Positions 34,397 through 42,342 are shown, counted from the first letter of the stretch. The stretch is DNA of 56,378 nt from UBA2219 sp964612075 (GCA_964612075.1 CAZTFC010000011.1:1-56378), one strand, 5' to 3'. Notes: generated from the sequence alone by a model not told the origin. Translations and numbers: made by a program.

Positions 34397-36373
34397 GTGA
34401 ACCGGTCATATTACTCCGATTCCATCGAGCGATTCCTCGAAACCTCCCCTTCCGAGATCATCGGGATATTGACGGGAAGGAGCGAATTCCCCGTCGGGCC
34501 GGAACAGGTACACGCCTGGCGGTCCCAGATCGAAATTCTTCAGGCGATCCTTCCCGGGAAAAAGGGAGCCATCCATTTCGAATTCGCCATCCCCCGGATG
34601 GGCCGGCGGATCGATGCCCTACTGTTGATCGGGCCGGCGATCTTCGTGCTGGAATTCAAGGTCGGGGAAAAATGCTATCCCGCCCACGGACTGGACCAGG
34701 TCTGCGACTACGGGCTGGACCTGAAGAACTTCCACGAGACGAGCCACGATCGGTACGTCGCCCCGATCCTCGTCGCCACGGAGGCGAAAGACGCCGCTAC
34801 GACGGTCGCGCTGACCCCGCAGAACGACCGGCTGTATCATCCGATCCGGGCCAACCGCGGAAATCTTCTCAACGTCATCGAGAACGTCCTCGCTTTTTCG
34901 GATGGCGACGATATCGACCCGCAGCTTTGGGGCAAGGGGCGCTACTGCCCGACGCCGACCATCGTGGAAGCGGCCATCGCGCTATATGGGCGCCACAACG
35001 TCGCGGAGATTTCCCGAAGCGATGCGGCCGCAAGGAACTTGAGCGATACCTCGGACGAGATCAACGACATCATCCGCCGCAGCAGGGAAGGGTCCCGCAA
35101 GGCGATCTGTTTCGTCACCGGCGTCCCGGGAGCGGGGAAAACGCTGGTAGGCCTGAACATCGCCACCACTCATATCCACAAGGAAGACGACCTGTACAGC
35201 GTATTCCTTTCCGGGAACGGCCCCCTCGTCGCCGTCCTCCGGGAAGCGCTCGCCCGCGACAAGGTGCGCCGGGAGAAGGAGCAGGGAAATCGCATATCGA
35301 AATCCACCGCGATGAGCGAGGTGAAGCTTTTCGTGCAGAACGTCCACCATTTCCGGGACGAATGCCTGCGGGACGAGGGACCGCCTAGGGAGCACGTCGT
35401 CCTTTTCGACGAGGCGCAGCGGGCGTGGAACCTGGTCATGACCTCCGCTTTCATGAAGAGAAAGAAAGGGCAACCCGATTTCCGGCGATCCGAACCCGAG
35501 TTCCTGATTTCCTGCCTCGACCGGCATCCGGGCTGGGCGGTCATCGTGTGCCTCGTGGGCGGCGGGCAGGAGATCAACACCGGCGAAGGCGGCATTTCGG
35601 AATGGATCGAGGCGTTGAACCGATCGTTCCCGGAATGGGAGGTGCACGTTTCGCCGCGGTTGTCCGACAGCGAGTACGCGGCGGGTGAAGCAATCCGGAT
35701 GCTCTCCTCCCGCACCAACGTCCGCATGAACGAGAGCCTTCACCTGTCCGTTTCGATGCGGTCCTTCCGGGCCGAGAACGTGTCGCTTCTGGTCAAGCAG
35801 ATCCTCGACCTGGATCTGAACAGCGCCCGGGAGACATTGAAGCGTGTCGAAGAGAAATACCCGATCGTCCTGACGCGGGACCTGGCGAAAGCGAAGAAGT
35901 GGCTCAAGTCGAAGGCGCGCGGATCGGAGCGGTATGGGATCATCGTCTCTTCCCAGGCGGAACGGCTGAAACCGCACGCCATCGACGTGAAGTCTCCCGT
36001 CAAACCGATCCACTGGTTCCTCGACGGGAAGGAAGACGTCCGATCGTCGTATTACCTGGAAGACGTCGCCACGGAGTTCCACATCCAGGGGCTGGAGCTG
36101 GACTGGTCCTGCGTCACCTGGGACGCGGATTTCCGCTATACACGCGACGGCTGGAAGCACAATTCCTTCCGCGGAAGCCGCTGGGAAAAGATCAAGGCAG
36201 CGGAACGGAAGGTCTATCAGAAAAACGCGTATCGGGTGCTGCTGACCCGCGCACGGCAGGGGATGGTCGTTTTCGTGCCGCCGGGGTCGGAAGAAGATGA
36301 GACGAGACTCCCTTCGTTTTACGATCCAACCTATGAATATCTAAGCAATATCGGATTTACTGAATTGACCTGA
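34397..36373 (+). CDS. Second DUF2075 / Schlafen-group-3-type nuclease-helicase
   Basis: 658 residues from GTG 34397 (GAGG six bases upstream). The N-terminal nuclease-like region has E62, D73 (GRRIDALLL) and E86-F-K88 (IFVLEFKVGEK), the PD-(D/E)xK spacing. The P-loop part has GVPGAGKT (242-249), VVLFDEAQRAW (D338, E339), VCLVGGGQEIN, and late motifs EFHIQGLELDWSCVTWD and NAYRVLLTRARQGM. The overall plan equals that of the 626-residue protein at 29687-31567, yet the sequences differ widely, so they are distant paralogues rather than a recent duplication. Coupled to an HNH nuclease. Defence role inferred. Confidence 0.87.
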   Translation: MNRSYYSDSIERFLETSPSEIIGILTGRSEFPVGPEQVHAWRSQIEILQAILPGKKGAIHFEFAIPRMGRRIDALLLIGPAIFVLEFKVGEKCYPAHGLDQVCDYGLDLKNFHETSHDRYVAPILVATEAKDAATTVALTPQNDRLYHPIRANRGNLLNVIENVLAFSDGDDIDPQLWGKGRYCPTPTIVEAAIALYGRHNVAEISRSDAAARNLSDTSDEINDIIRRSREGSRKAICFVTGVPGAGKTLVGLNIATTHIHKEDDLYSVFLSGNGPLVAVLREALARDKVRREKEQGNRISKSTAMSEVKLFVQNVHHFRDECLRDEGPPREHVVLFDEAQRAWNLVMTSAFMKRKKGQPDFRRSEPEFLISCLDRHPGWAVIVCLVGGGQEINTGEGGISEWIEALNRSFPEWEVHVSPRLSDSEYAAGEAIRMLSSRTNVRMNESLHLSVSMRSFRAENVSLLVKQILDLDLNSARETLKRVEEKYPIVLTRDLAKAKKWLKSKARGSERYGIIVSSQAERLKPHAIDVKSPVKPIHWFLDGKEDVRSSYYLEDVATEFHIQGLELDWSCVTWDADFRYTRDGWKHNSFRGSRWEKIKAAERKVYQKNAYRVLLTRARQGMVVFVPPGSEEDETRLPSFYDPTYEYLSNIGFTELT

Positions 36374-36424
36374 TCTGATGCTTGATAATTACCGGTTTGA
36401 AGAATACAGCCGGGTCCTGCTCCG

Positions 36425-36622
36425 TCATTCTTTCTCCTGTTTCGTCGTTTCCCCACGCCTGTCGATCCCGCCGATCCGCTGCCCCGGCCAGCTCTCCTGG
36501 CAGTTGAAGCAACGCCAGGGATACCGGCCCGGGGACACGCCCCGCTCCCCCGGAAGGCCGACCACGAGCGTGCTGCCGCAGTCGATGCAGACGAACGTCA
36601 GGGAAACCCGGTCGGCATTCAT
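36425..36622 (-). CDS. Small zinc-ribbon-like protein
   Basis: 65 residues with two CxxC knuckles (CIDCG at 12-16 and CFNCQ at 38-42) spaced as in a zinc ribbon. The tail is charged (GIDRRGETTKQEKE). No close ribosome-binding site is seen before the ATG at 36622. It could be a short regulatory or nucleic-acid-binding protein. Convergent with the nuclease-helicase gene, whose stop is 51 bases away. Confidence 0.5.
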   Translation of the reverse strand: MNADRVSLTFVCIDCGSTLVVGLPGERGVSPGRYPWRCFNCQESWPGQRIGGIDRRGETTKQEKE

Positions 36623-36645
36623 GGAGAACAGTGTACGGAGAGGGT

Positions 36646-36662
36646 GCGACAGTTGCTGTCGC
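36646..36662. repeat. Small palindromic repeat, copy 2
   Basis: GCGACAG-TTG-CTGTCGC, a perfect seven-base inverted repeat. The core GACAGTTGCTGTC recurs at 27378-27390. It lies between the zinc-ribbon ORF and a lipoprotein gene. Confidence 0.55.
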
Positions 36663-36691
36663 CGTGAAGGCCGAAAACGATAACTGGTCGG

Positions 36692-37438
36692 TCAGGGCTT
36701 CCCGAGGATCCGGTTCACGATCTCGTCGACCGAATTGCCGGCGGCGGGGGAAGCCGGCCTCTTCTCCACCGGCGGCGCGGCGGCTTGGACCAGGCCGGCA
36801 CGGGCCTCGGCGAACATCCCCTGCATGACCGTGCCGAAGTAGCCGTGGATCCGGTCGATGACGCAGCTTCCGATGAGGCAGCCGTCGGCAAGGCCAGACG
36901 GCCGCGGGGCGTTCCGCGAGACGTCCCCTTCCCAGGCGACGTTCCCGCCCGGGACCCGCAGCGCCTTCAGGCGAAGGTGGAACTCGTCGGGCTCCCCCTT
37001 TTTCGTGCGGTAGGTGGCCTTGAGAAGCGTCCCCTCGATGACGAGCTCCTCGTCGCTCAAGCCCGACCGGTCCAGCACCAGCTTCACGGAACGGAAGGCG
37101 CCCGAGGCGCCGAGGTCTTCGGCGAACGCCTTCGCCCAGTATTCGGGGGGCAGCGGCGAAACGTGGAAAGCCGCCCCCGTGTTGATCGCCATCCCGTTGA
37201 TGCCCGTCTTCGCCAGGTTGAACTCGTACCCCGAGAAATAGGACCCCTTCTTCGTGAAGTCCTCGGTCCCGTCCCCGAAGGCGACCACGGCGACCTTGAA
37301 CGGCAGCAATGCGGGCGCGCCCGCAGCAGCCGCCGGCGCCTCCGGCTTGTAGGCATATTTCGAACCGCACGCCCCGAACGTCAGCACCAGAAGGGTCAGC
37401 AGCGCGAGCATCGAATTTCGTGATATCGGTGAGATCAT
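36692..37438 (-). CDS. Hypothetical lipoprotein
   Basis: 248 residues. The signal peptide ends FGACGS (lipidated Cys about 24). The mature protein has PFKVAVVAFGDGTEDFTKKG, then VKLVLDRSGLSDEELVIEGTL, reminiscent of LpoB/GNA1162-type periplasmic lipoproteins that form an alpha/beta fold, but I cannot assign a family. Cysteines in GCLIGSCVIDRI could form a disulfide. Start ATG 37438 has GGGGAAATGAC upstream. Confidence 0.7.
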   Translation of the reverse strand: MISPISRNSMLALLTLLVLTFGACGSKYAYKPEAPAAAAGAPALLPFKVAVVAFGDGTEDFTKKGSYFSGYEFNLAKTGINGMAINTGAAFHVSPLPPEYWAKAFAEDLGASGAFRSVKLVLDRSGLSDEELVIEGTLLKATYRTKKGEPDEFHLRLKALRVPGGNVAWEGDVSRNAPRPSGLADGCLIGSCVIDRIHGYFGTVMQGMFAEARAGLVQAAAPPVEKRPASPAAGNSVDEIVNRILGKP

Positions 37439-37499
37439 GTCATTTCCCCAAGGGGAATATCGGCGGAAATGACGAAGAGATTCAGTGACTACAAAGCGA

Positions 37500-37525
37500 A
37501 AGCCCCCCGGCCGGACGGGGGGCTT
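37500..37525 (-). terminator. Intrinsic terminator of the poly-glycine lipoprotein gene
   Basis: Ten-base stem AAGCCCCCCG / CGGGGGGCTT, six-base loop. On the minus strand it is followed by a T-rich stretch (TTCGCTTTGT) and lies 90 bases after the stop of the 37615-38604 gene. Confidence 0.75.
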
Positions 37526-37614
37526 CCGCTTACTCCGCGGCAGTGCAGCTGTCGCGCCTCAAGATGTTCCCCAGAAAGACACGGCTTGGACCCTTGCGGC
37601 GCGCCCGACAGGTA

Positions 37615-38604
37615 TCATTCCGTCAGCGAAGCGTTGATGGCGCTGTAGATCGCGTTCAAGGGGTCGGCCGCGGAGGAGCCGATCCAGTAGTACACCCGCA
37701 GCCCCTGGGCGGTGAATACGGGCGCCGCATCCTGAGGGTTGAAGTCCAGGCCGCCGCTCGAGAATTCGCTGACGATCGGCCCGGCCTGGACCGTGAACGT
37801 CGTGCCGTTCGTCGAGGTCGCCATGTAGATGCCCTTCAGAGTAGAGACCGCGTTGGGCCCCCGCGTGGAGAAAAACAGCCGGATGAGCCCGCCGCTGTCG
37901 ATGACCGCCCCGGGCGTGCCGGCATAGTCGAGGGCGGGTGTTCCCAGCGCCGTCACCTGGGCGGGAGATATGACCACCCCCTGTTTCGTCCATGCCAGAC
38001 CGTCGCTCGAGACCGCGGTCTTGATGCGGGTGACGTTATCGCTGTCCGTGGCGTCGTAGAACATGCGGTAGGAATTGTCCGACAGGCGGATCACGCACGG
38101 GTGCCGGATGCCGCCGCTCTCGTCGGCCTGGTCGGCGCTGACCCGTGTCCCTCCATCGAGAACGAAAACGAGGCCGTCGGTCGACAGCGCGCTGCCGAAC
38201 TGGCCCGCGTCGTTGTAATAAAGACGCACCTGGCCGCCGGCCGTGGTTACCGCCCCGGGCATGTTGACCAACGGGATGCGCACCCCGTTGTCCTCCGTCC
38301 AGGAAAGCCCGTCCAGGGAAAACGCGCTGTAGGTGTTGCGGTCGCCAAACGAATCCTGGCGCTCGAAATACATGCGATACCCGCCGCCGGCGACCCGCAC
38401 GATGTCGGGGTTCCAGGCATTCGGGTCCGAGATCCGCGTGCCGGACTCCTTGACCCATCCCGAGGCGAAGCTTTGGGTGACATCGCTGTTGTTCGACCCG
38501 CCGCCCCCGCCGCCCCCACCGCCGCAAGCCGAGACGATCAACATGCCGGCAGCGATCACCGGCAGGACCCAGCCGATACTCCCGTTCCTTGTCCCGCGCG
38601 CCAT
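37615..38604 (-). CDS. Lipoprotein with beta-propeller-like repeats
   Basis: 329 residues. Lipobox region VSACGGGGGGGGGSNN: a cysteine followed by nine glycines, a flexible spacer common in deltaproteobacterial surface lipoproteins. The mature part has repeating blocks of the form GGGYRMYF, TYSAFSLDGLSWTEDNG, QVRLYYND, SYRMFYDATD, KTAVSSDGLAWTKQG, GLIRLFFS, as in five-bladed propeller glycosidase-like folds. Catalytic residues cannot be assigned; carbohydrate binding or a purely structural surface role are both possible. Confidence 0.75.
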   Translation of the reverse strand: MARGTRNGSIGWVLPVIAAGMLIVSACGGGGGGGGGSNNSDVTQSFASGWVKESGTRISDPNAWNPDIVRVAGGGYRMYFERQDSFGDRNTYSAFSLDGLSWTEDNGVRIPLVNMPGAVTTAGGQVRLYYNDAGQFGSALSTDGLVFVLDGGTRVSADQADESGGIRHPCVIRLSDNSYRMFYDATDSDNVTRIKTAVSSDGLAWTKQGVVISPAQVTALGTPALDYAGTPGAVIDSGGLIRLFFSTRGPNAVSTLKGIYMATSTNGTTFTVQAGPIVSEFSSGGLDFNPQDAAPVFTAQGLRVYYWIGSSAADPLNAIYSAINASLTE

Positions 38605-38799
38605 GGGAAACCTCCTTGCGGTTCGTATCCACGCCTGACATGCGACAGGACAACATGATTAGCACGAAAAAGAAATTAAAAATCATCATAAATATATGAA
38701 CTGTAATCATTATCGGAATAATTTGGCCGCCTGAAGCATCACGGTTCACGCGGGGTCGAACCGATATACCGGGTCCCGGAGCCGGCAGGCACACGACGA

Positions 38800-38834
38800 A
38801 ACGGCCGACTTCCCCTATCTGGAAGTCGGCCGTT
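38800..38834 (-). terminator. Strong hairpin terminator of the ferredoxin-like gene
   Basis: Perfect 14-base stem AACGGCCGACTTCC and complement with loop CCTATCT, 46 bases beyond the stop of the minus-strand gene at 38880-39674; a short T-run follows on the minus strand (TTTCGTCG). Confidence 0.75.
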
Positions 38835-38879
38835 GCGGTTCCGAGCCGGCCGAATGCGGGCTGAAAACGAGGCTCCCGA

Positions 38880-39674
38880 TTATGCCGCGGCCGTGTAGCT
38901 GTCGCGCCGGAGGATGTTCCCCTGCAGGCCGACGGTGACGATCTCCAGCGGGATCTTCTTGCCCGACTCCGCCAGGACTTTTTTCAGCAGGAACGGCAGC
39001 CCCTGGCAGCAGGGGACCTCCATGACCAGCACGGTGACGCTGCGCACGTCGGCCTGCGAGAAGATCTGGCGGAAGCGCTCCTCGTAGAGCGCCATGTCGT
39101 CGAACTTCGGGCACCCCATCATCACGACCTTCCCTTTGAGGAAGTCGCGGTGGAAGCCGGCGTAGGCCATCGGGGTGCAGTCGGCCGCGATCAGCAGGTC
39201 GGCGTTTTTCAGGAACGGGGCGTGCGGCGGCACCAGGCGGATCTGCACCGGCCAGTGGGTCAGGGCGGACGGGATGGGGGCATCGGCCGGCGAGGCACCG
39301 CGGGTTTCCGCCGGCGTCTGGCCGAAATTGTGGAGGCGGGCCGAGGGGCACCCTCCCCCGAAGCTCTGGAGGCGCGCCGAGGGGCAGGCGTGCGGAGTCG
39401 CCGACGGGGCCGGGGCCGCGGTTCCCTTCGAGGAGCGGACATGCTCCATTGCCGCTTCCTCGTCGAAGGCCTCCACCTCGCGCTCGACCATTTTTATGGC
39501 ATCGCGGGGGCATTCCCCGAGGCAGGCGCCGAGGCCGTCGCAATACTTTTCGGCGACCAGCTTCGCCTTGCCGTTGATGATCTGGATCGCCCCTTCGGCG
39601 CAGGACGGGACGCACAGCCCGCAGCCGTCGCACTTTTCCTCGTCGATCTGGATGATCTTGCGCAGCGTCTTCAT
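38880..39674 (-). CDS. Two-cluster [4Fe-4S] ferredoxin-domain protein
   Basis: 264 residues from ATG 39674 (GGGAGGAACG upstream). The N-terminal domain holds two clusters: CDGCGLCVPSC (about 16-26) and CDGLGACLGEC (about 45-55), the second with an expanded CxxxxxC. A proline/alanine-rich linker contains an imperfect duplication (CPSARLQSFGG, CPSARLHNFG). The C-terminal part has cysteines in AADCTPMAYAG, MMGCPKFDD and VPCCQGLP, which may bind another cofactor. Proteins of this plan are common in anaerobes, but function is unknown. Confidence 0.82.
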   Translation of the reverse strand: MKTLRKIIQIDEEKCDGCGLCVPSCAEGAIQIINGKAKLVAEKYCDGLGACLGECPRDAIKMVEREVEAFDEEAAMEHVRSSKGTAAPAPSATPHACPSARLQSFGGGCPSARLHNFGQTPAETRGASPADAPIPSALTHWPVQIRLVPPHAPFLKNADLLIAADCTPMAYAGFHRDFLKGKVVMMGCPKFDDMALYEERFRQIFSQADVRSVTVLVMEVPCCQGLPFLLKKVLAESGKKIPLEIVTVGLQGNILRRDSYTAAA

Positions 39675-39793
39675 CGTTCCTCCCGGGTATCCCGCACGGT
39701 CCGCGACGGGTGGTTTGTCGATCTCCATGTCGACATGATCCTTCACCGCCTGTTTCCGCGCATTGATCCGGGTCAAGAAAAACGGCGGCCCGG

Positions 39794-40708
39794 CTACTTT
39801 CCCGCCGCCCTGTCCCGCGCCTCGTCGCAGGCGCGGTTCGGGTCCTCCGACCAGAGTCTCGACAGGGAATCCACCAGCTCTTTATTGGTCTCCGAATACC
39901 TGTCGATCGAAGCGAGCCACTGGCTTTCCAGCCCGGCGAGGTCGACGCCGAACGCTTCCCTCCACGGCCTGCCGCCGCCGCGCGATCTGCGGTAGAAGTC
40001 CTTCACCTTCCCGACACCGTATTTTTCCACGAGGAACGCGCCGAAGGACCCGGCCTCGTTATAGGAGGCATGCTGCATTTTCCGATCCGTCACCGTCGGC
40101 TTTCCGTCGACGAAAGCCATCCCCCAGTCTTCATGCCGCTCGCCCAGCTCCCGCAGGGGGATGCAGGAACCGGCCCGCCGGATCGCCGCGACCCACGCGT
40201 CCGGCGCGAACCCGCACATGGGAAACGATCGCAGGTTTCCCAGCCGGATCTCCGCGGGGATGCCCATCATGTTCCGGGCGAGCTTGTCCGGCGTGGGGAA
40301 GATCGCGTGCGTCATCTTGTGGACCATCTCTTCGGGATCGCGGATCCCGTAGACGCGGACGACCCTCCGCGGCTCCCCCGCTCCCCTTTCCATCCCGAAG
40401 ACGCTGAAGGACCTTTGTCCTCCCCGGTAAAGCTCCAGGAAGATTTTCGGCCGGCCGTCTCTCCCGGCGATCTCCCAGAAATCGAGCGTCTTCAGAAAGG
40501 CGCTCTCGGCCGTGTCCGCAAACCGTTGCAGTTCATCCGGCCCCAGCTGGCGGTCCTGATCGCTTACGACCAGGTGGGGCGTTTCGACGGAAGGTGCGTC
40601 CGGCGAAGCGGCCGCGCACGGCGGGGGGATGAAGAACGACATGACCGCGAACAACAGCATCGCATTGAGATAACGGAAGCGTGGCTGCGGTTTCCGGACC
40701 GTCCCCAT
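39794..40708 (-). CDS. Exported peptidase-MA-like protein with altered zinc motif
   Basis: 304 residues from ATG 40708, with a hydrophobic signal segment (AMLLFAVMSFFIPPPCAAA). EEMVHKMTHAIF occupies the place of the gluzincin HExxH helix, and YNEAGSFGAFLVEKYGVGKV resembles the downstream glutamate-containing helix of peptidase-MA proteins. The catalytic Glu is replaced by Lys (HKMTH), so proteolysis is doubtful. The end (ESQWLASIDRYSE) is typical of the family. No operon partner. Confidence 0.62.
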   Translation of the reverse strand: MGTVRKPQPRFRYLNAMLLFAVMSFFIPPPCAAASPDAPSVETPHLVVSDQDRQLGPDELQRFADTAESAFLKTLDFWEIAGRDGRPKIFLELYRGGQRSFSVFGMERGAGEPRRVVRVYGIRDPEEMVHKMTHAIFPTPDKLARNMMGIPAEIRLGNLRSFPMCGFAPDAWVAAIRRAGSCIPLRELGERHEDWGMAFVDGKPTVTDRKMQHASYNEAGSFGAFLVEKYGVGKVKDFYRRSRGGGRPWREAFGVDLAGLESQWLASIDRYSETNKELVDSLSRLWSEDPNRACDEARDRAAGK

Positions 40709-40921
40709 GGCATGACTCCCGTCTCGAACCGGCCGTGTGCCGACCCCGTTCTTGCGAAGACCTTCCGTGGAAGGCCATCGATCGCTTGCGGGGACAATAT
40801 CGATTATCCCGCCGCAGACAAGCCACAGGCAATCGACTCGGTGACGGCGCGGAACGAGGCTGTCGCGTGCCGATCGTCCGGAACCGGGCGGCACACCGGT
40901 GAATGTGGATCAAAATAGGGA

Positions 40922-40951
40922 TTGACAGAGAACAGGAACAATTCCTATATT
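40922..40951 (+). promoter_or_regulatory. Promoter and palindromic operator of the Fur-family gene
   Basis: A perfect -35 TTGACA (40922-40927), 18-base spacer, and TATATT (40946-40951) as -10. AGGAA-CAA-TTCCT (40934-40946) is a perfect inverted repeat in the spacer, well placed for repression. Predicted transcription start lies six to seven bases after the -10, at or next to the ATG at 40958. Confidence 0.65.
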
Positions 40952-40957
40952 GTAAAT

Positions 40958-41392
40958 ATGCCGATGAACCCTGATGAAGCGGAAAAGATCCTGCGCGAGC
41001 AGGGAACGAGGATCACGCCGCAGCGGGTGGCGATCCTTCGGGCCGTGGAGAACTCCGGGGGGCATCCCGATGCCGATGCCGTCTACAGGCAGGTTTCCAT
41101 GGAGCATCCGCACATCTCGCGGGACACGGTCTACCGGACCCTTTCCATGATGGAAGAGAAAAAGATCATCGGGTCGGTCCTGTCCGTCGGACACTCGAAA
41201 AGGTACGATCCCATCACTTCGAGGCACCACCACCTGGTCTGCGTCCGATGCAAGAAGATCATGGATTTCTCGTCGAAGGAGTTCGATCTCCTCGAGCCCC
41301 CATCGGACCTGTCTTCCCGGTTCAAGGTGCTTCGAACGAACGTGCAGGTCGAAGGTTTGTGCGAGGATTGCCGGGACGGAAAGAACGCCTAG
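40958..41392 (+). CDS. Fur-family regulator, PerR-like
   Basis: 144 residues. Winged-helix part: TRITPQRVAILRAVENSGGHPDAD (two segments, about 17-40) and HISRDTVYRTLSMM. Metal-site candidates: H36, D84, H90-H92 (RYDPITSRHHHLVC). Structural zinc: C95-x2-C98 and C135-x2-C138. The pattern RYDP...HHH is closest to PerR peroxide sensors. A relic of catalase-peroxidase follows downstream, which supports a peroxide role (inference). The start is placed at ATG 40958; ATG 40964 is possible. No ribosome-binding site is present, consistent with a leaderless message. Confidence 0.88.
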   Translation: MPMNPDEAEKILREQGTRITPQRVAILRAVENSGGHPDADAVYRQVSMEHPHISRDTVYRTLSMMEEKKIIGSVLSVGHSKRYDPITSRHHHLVCVRCKKIMDFSSKEFDLLEPPSDLSSRFKVLRTNVQVEGLCEDCRDGKNA

Positions 41393-41519
41393 CGTGGAAT
41401 ATTTTTTTCCTCAGCGATAGGAAATATTCCGGGAACGGCAGAAATACGATCACCGTTCGCAACTCGTTTTTCTCCCGTCGGACATCGACCGCTACCCTGG
41501 ATATGGAAAGGGGAAGATC

Positions 41520-41629
41520 ATGGCGCCTGAGGCCAAGTCCCCGTTCGTGCACCCGGTCGGCGGCGGCAAGAAGGTCTCGCTGGCCGACCTGATCGTCCTG
41601 GCGGGCTGCGCGGGGCCGGGCGTTGCAGG
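41520..41629 (+). pseudogene. katG: katG (catalase-peroxidase) 3' relic
   Basis: The translated stretch GGKKVSLADLIVLAGCA (about residues 14-30 of an 84-codon frame) is the conserved C-terminal-domain segment of KatG, where full enzymes have about 700 residues. The upstream catalytic half is absent and similarity stops after AGCAG, just before a terminator hairpin. The fragment lies 127 bases after the PerR-like gene, so the pair may once have been a regulator-katG unit. A short new peptide could still be made from ATG 41520, but I consider it a remnant. Confidence 0.7.
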
Positions 41630-41661
41630 AGCCGCCGGGGCGCGCGCGCCGGCGGCTTTTT
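41630..41661 (+). terminator. Intrinsic terminator after the katG relic
   Basis: Nine-base stem AGCCGCCGG / CCGGCGGCT with ten-base GC loop followed by TTTTCTTT. Probably the original terminator of the lost katG gene. Confidence 0.8.
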
Positions 41662-41679
41662 CTTTGGCGGGGATTCGCC

Positions 41680-41716
41680 GAATACAGGAATATTACCGGG
41701 AAAATCGGAATATCGG
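41680..41716. repeat. Dispersed GGAATAT repeat, copy 1
   Basis: GAATACAGGAATATTACCGG followed by GAAAATCGGAATATCGG: two tandem units of a motif that recurs at 42312, 47797, 51544 and 54496. It lies directly upstream of the first deaminase gene. Confidence 0.55.
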
Positions 41717-41818
41717 TGAGGGTGCCTTCCTTTGCGGTGACCTCGAAATGGATCCGCTCCAAACACCCGATTGAAACCCTGAAGAACCAAAAAGTATAAT
41801 CGATTCGGAGGCTATCGG

Positions 41819-42256
41819 ATGGATCCCTTCATGCAGGCAGCGATCGAGGAAGCGAGGCTGGGGCTGGCCGAGGGCGGCATACCGATCGGTTCCGTCATCG
41901 TGCACAAGGGCGTCATCATCGGCCGCGGGCATAACCGTCGCGTGCAGCGGGGCAGCGCCATCCTGCATGGCGAGATGGATGCCTTCGAGAACGCCGGCCG
42001 CCGGCCCGCCGGCGTGTATCGCGAGTCGGTGCTCTACACCACCTTGTCGCCCTGCGCGATGTGCAGCGGCGCCATTCTCCTGTACGGAATCCCGAAAATC
42101 GTCGTCGGGGAAAACCGGACCTTCATGGGCGAGGAAGAGCTGCTGCGGTCGCGCGGCGTGCAGGTCGAGGTTCTCCAGGACCCGACCTGCGTGGCGCTGA
42201 TGCGCGGTTTCATCACAGGCAGGCCCGAGCTCTGGAACGAGGACATCGGCGTGTGA
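41819..42256 (+). CDS. Cytosine-deaminase-like nucleoside/nucleobase deaminase, copy 1
   Basis: 145 residues of the zinc-dependent cytidine-deaminase fold. Zinc ligands and catalytic Glu: LHGEMDAFEN and SPCAMCSGA. Features such as GRGHNRRVQRGSAILHGE, LYTTLSPC, GAILLYGIP, VVGEN and the C terminus RPELWNEDIG closely follow yeast cytosine deaminase Fcy1 rather than TadA, so free cytosine or a related aminopyrimidine is the likely substrate (inference). It differs from the copy at 46117 by only eight residues. It heads the radical-SAM/ABC cluster and is flanked by GGAATAT repeats. Confidence 0.88.
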   Translation: MDPFMQAAIEEARLGLAEGGIPIGSVIVHKGVIIGRGHNRRVQRGSAILHGEMDAFENAGRRPAGVYRESVLYTTLSPCAMCSGAILLYGIPKIVVGENRTFMGEEELLRSRGVQVEVLQDPTCVALMRGFITGRPELWNEDIGV

Positions 42257-42311
42257 TGAACCGCCGCCTTTAGCGGCTTTTCTCCCTGCCCGGTCGGCGC
42301 CGCAAGGCCGG

Positions 42312-42342
42312 CTGAATACCGGAATATCACCCACGAAACCGG
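42312..42342. repeat. Dispersed GGAATAT repeat, copy 2
   Basis: CTGAATACCGGAATATCACC then CACGAAACCGG, between deaminase copy 1 and the radical-SAM gene. Same family as 41680-41716. Confidence 0.5.

Noticed and set aside
36378..36683. 101-codon plus-strand frame opposite the zinc-ribbon ORF
   Set aside because: The minus-strand translation has two CxxC knuckles; the plus-strand one has no motif.
41520..41774. 84-codon frame from ATG 41520 as a functional gene
   Set aside because: Its only recognisable part is an internal KatG fragment, it runs through a terminator hairpin and into the dispersed repeat.
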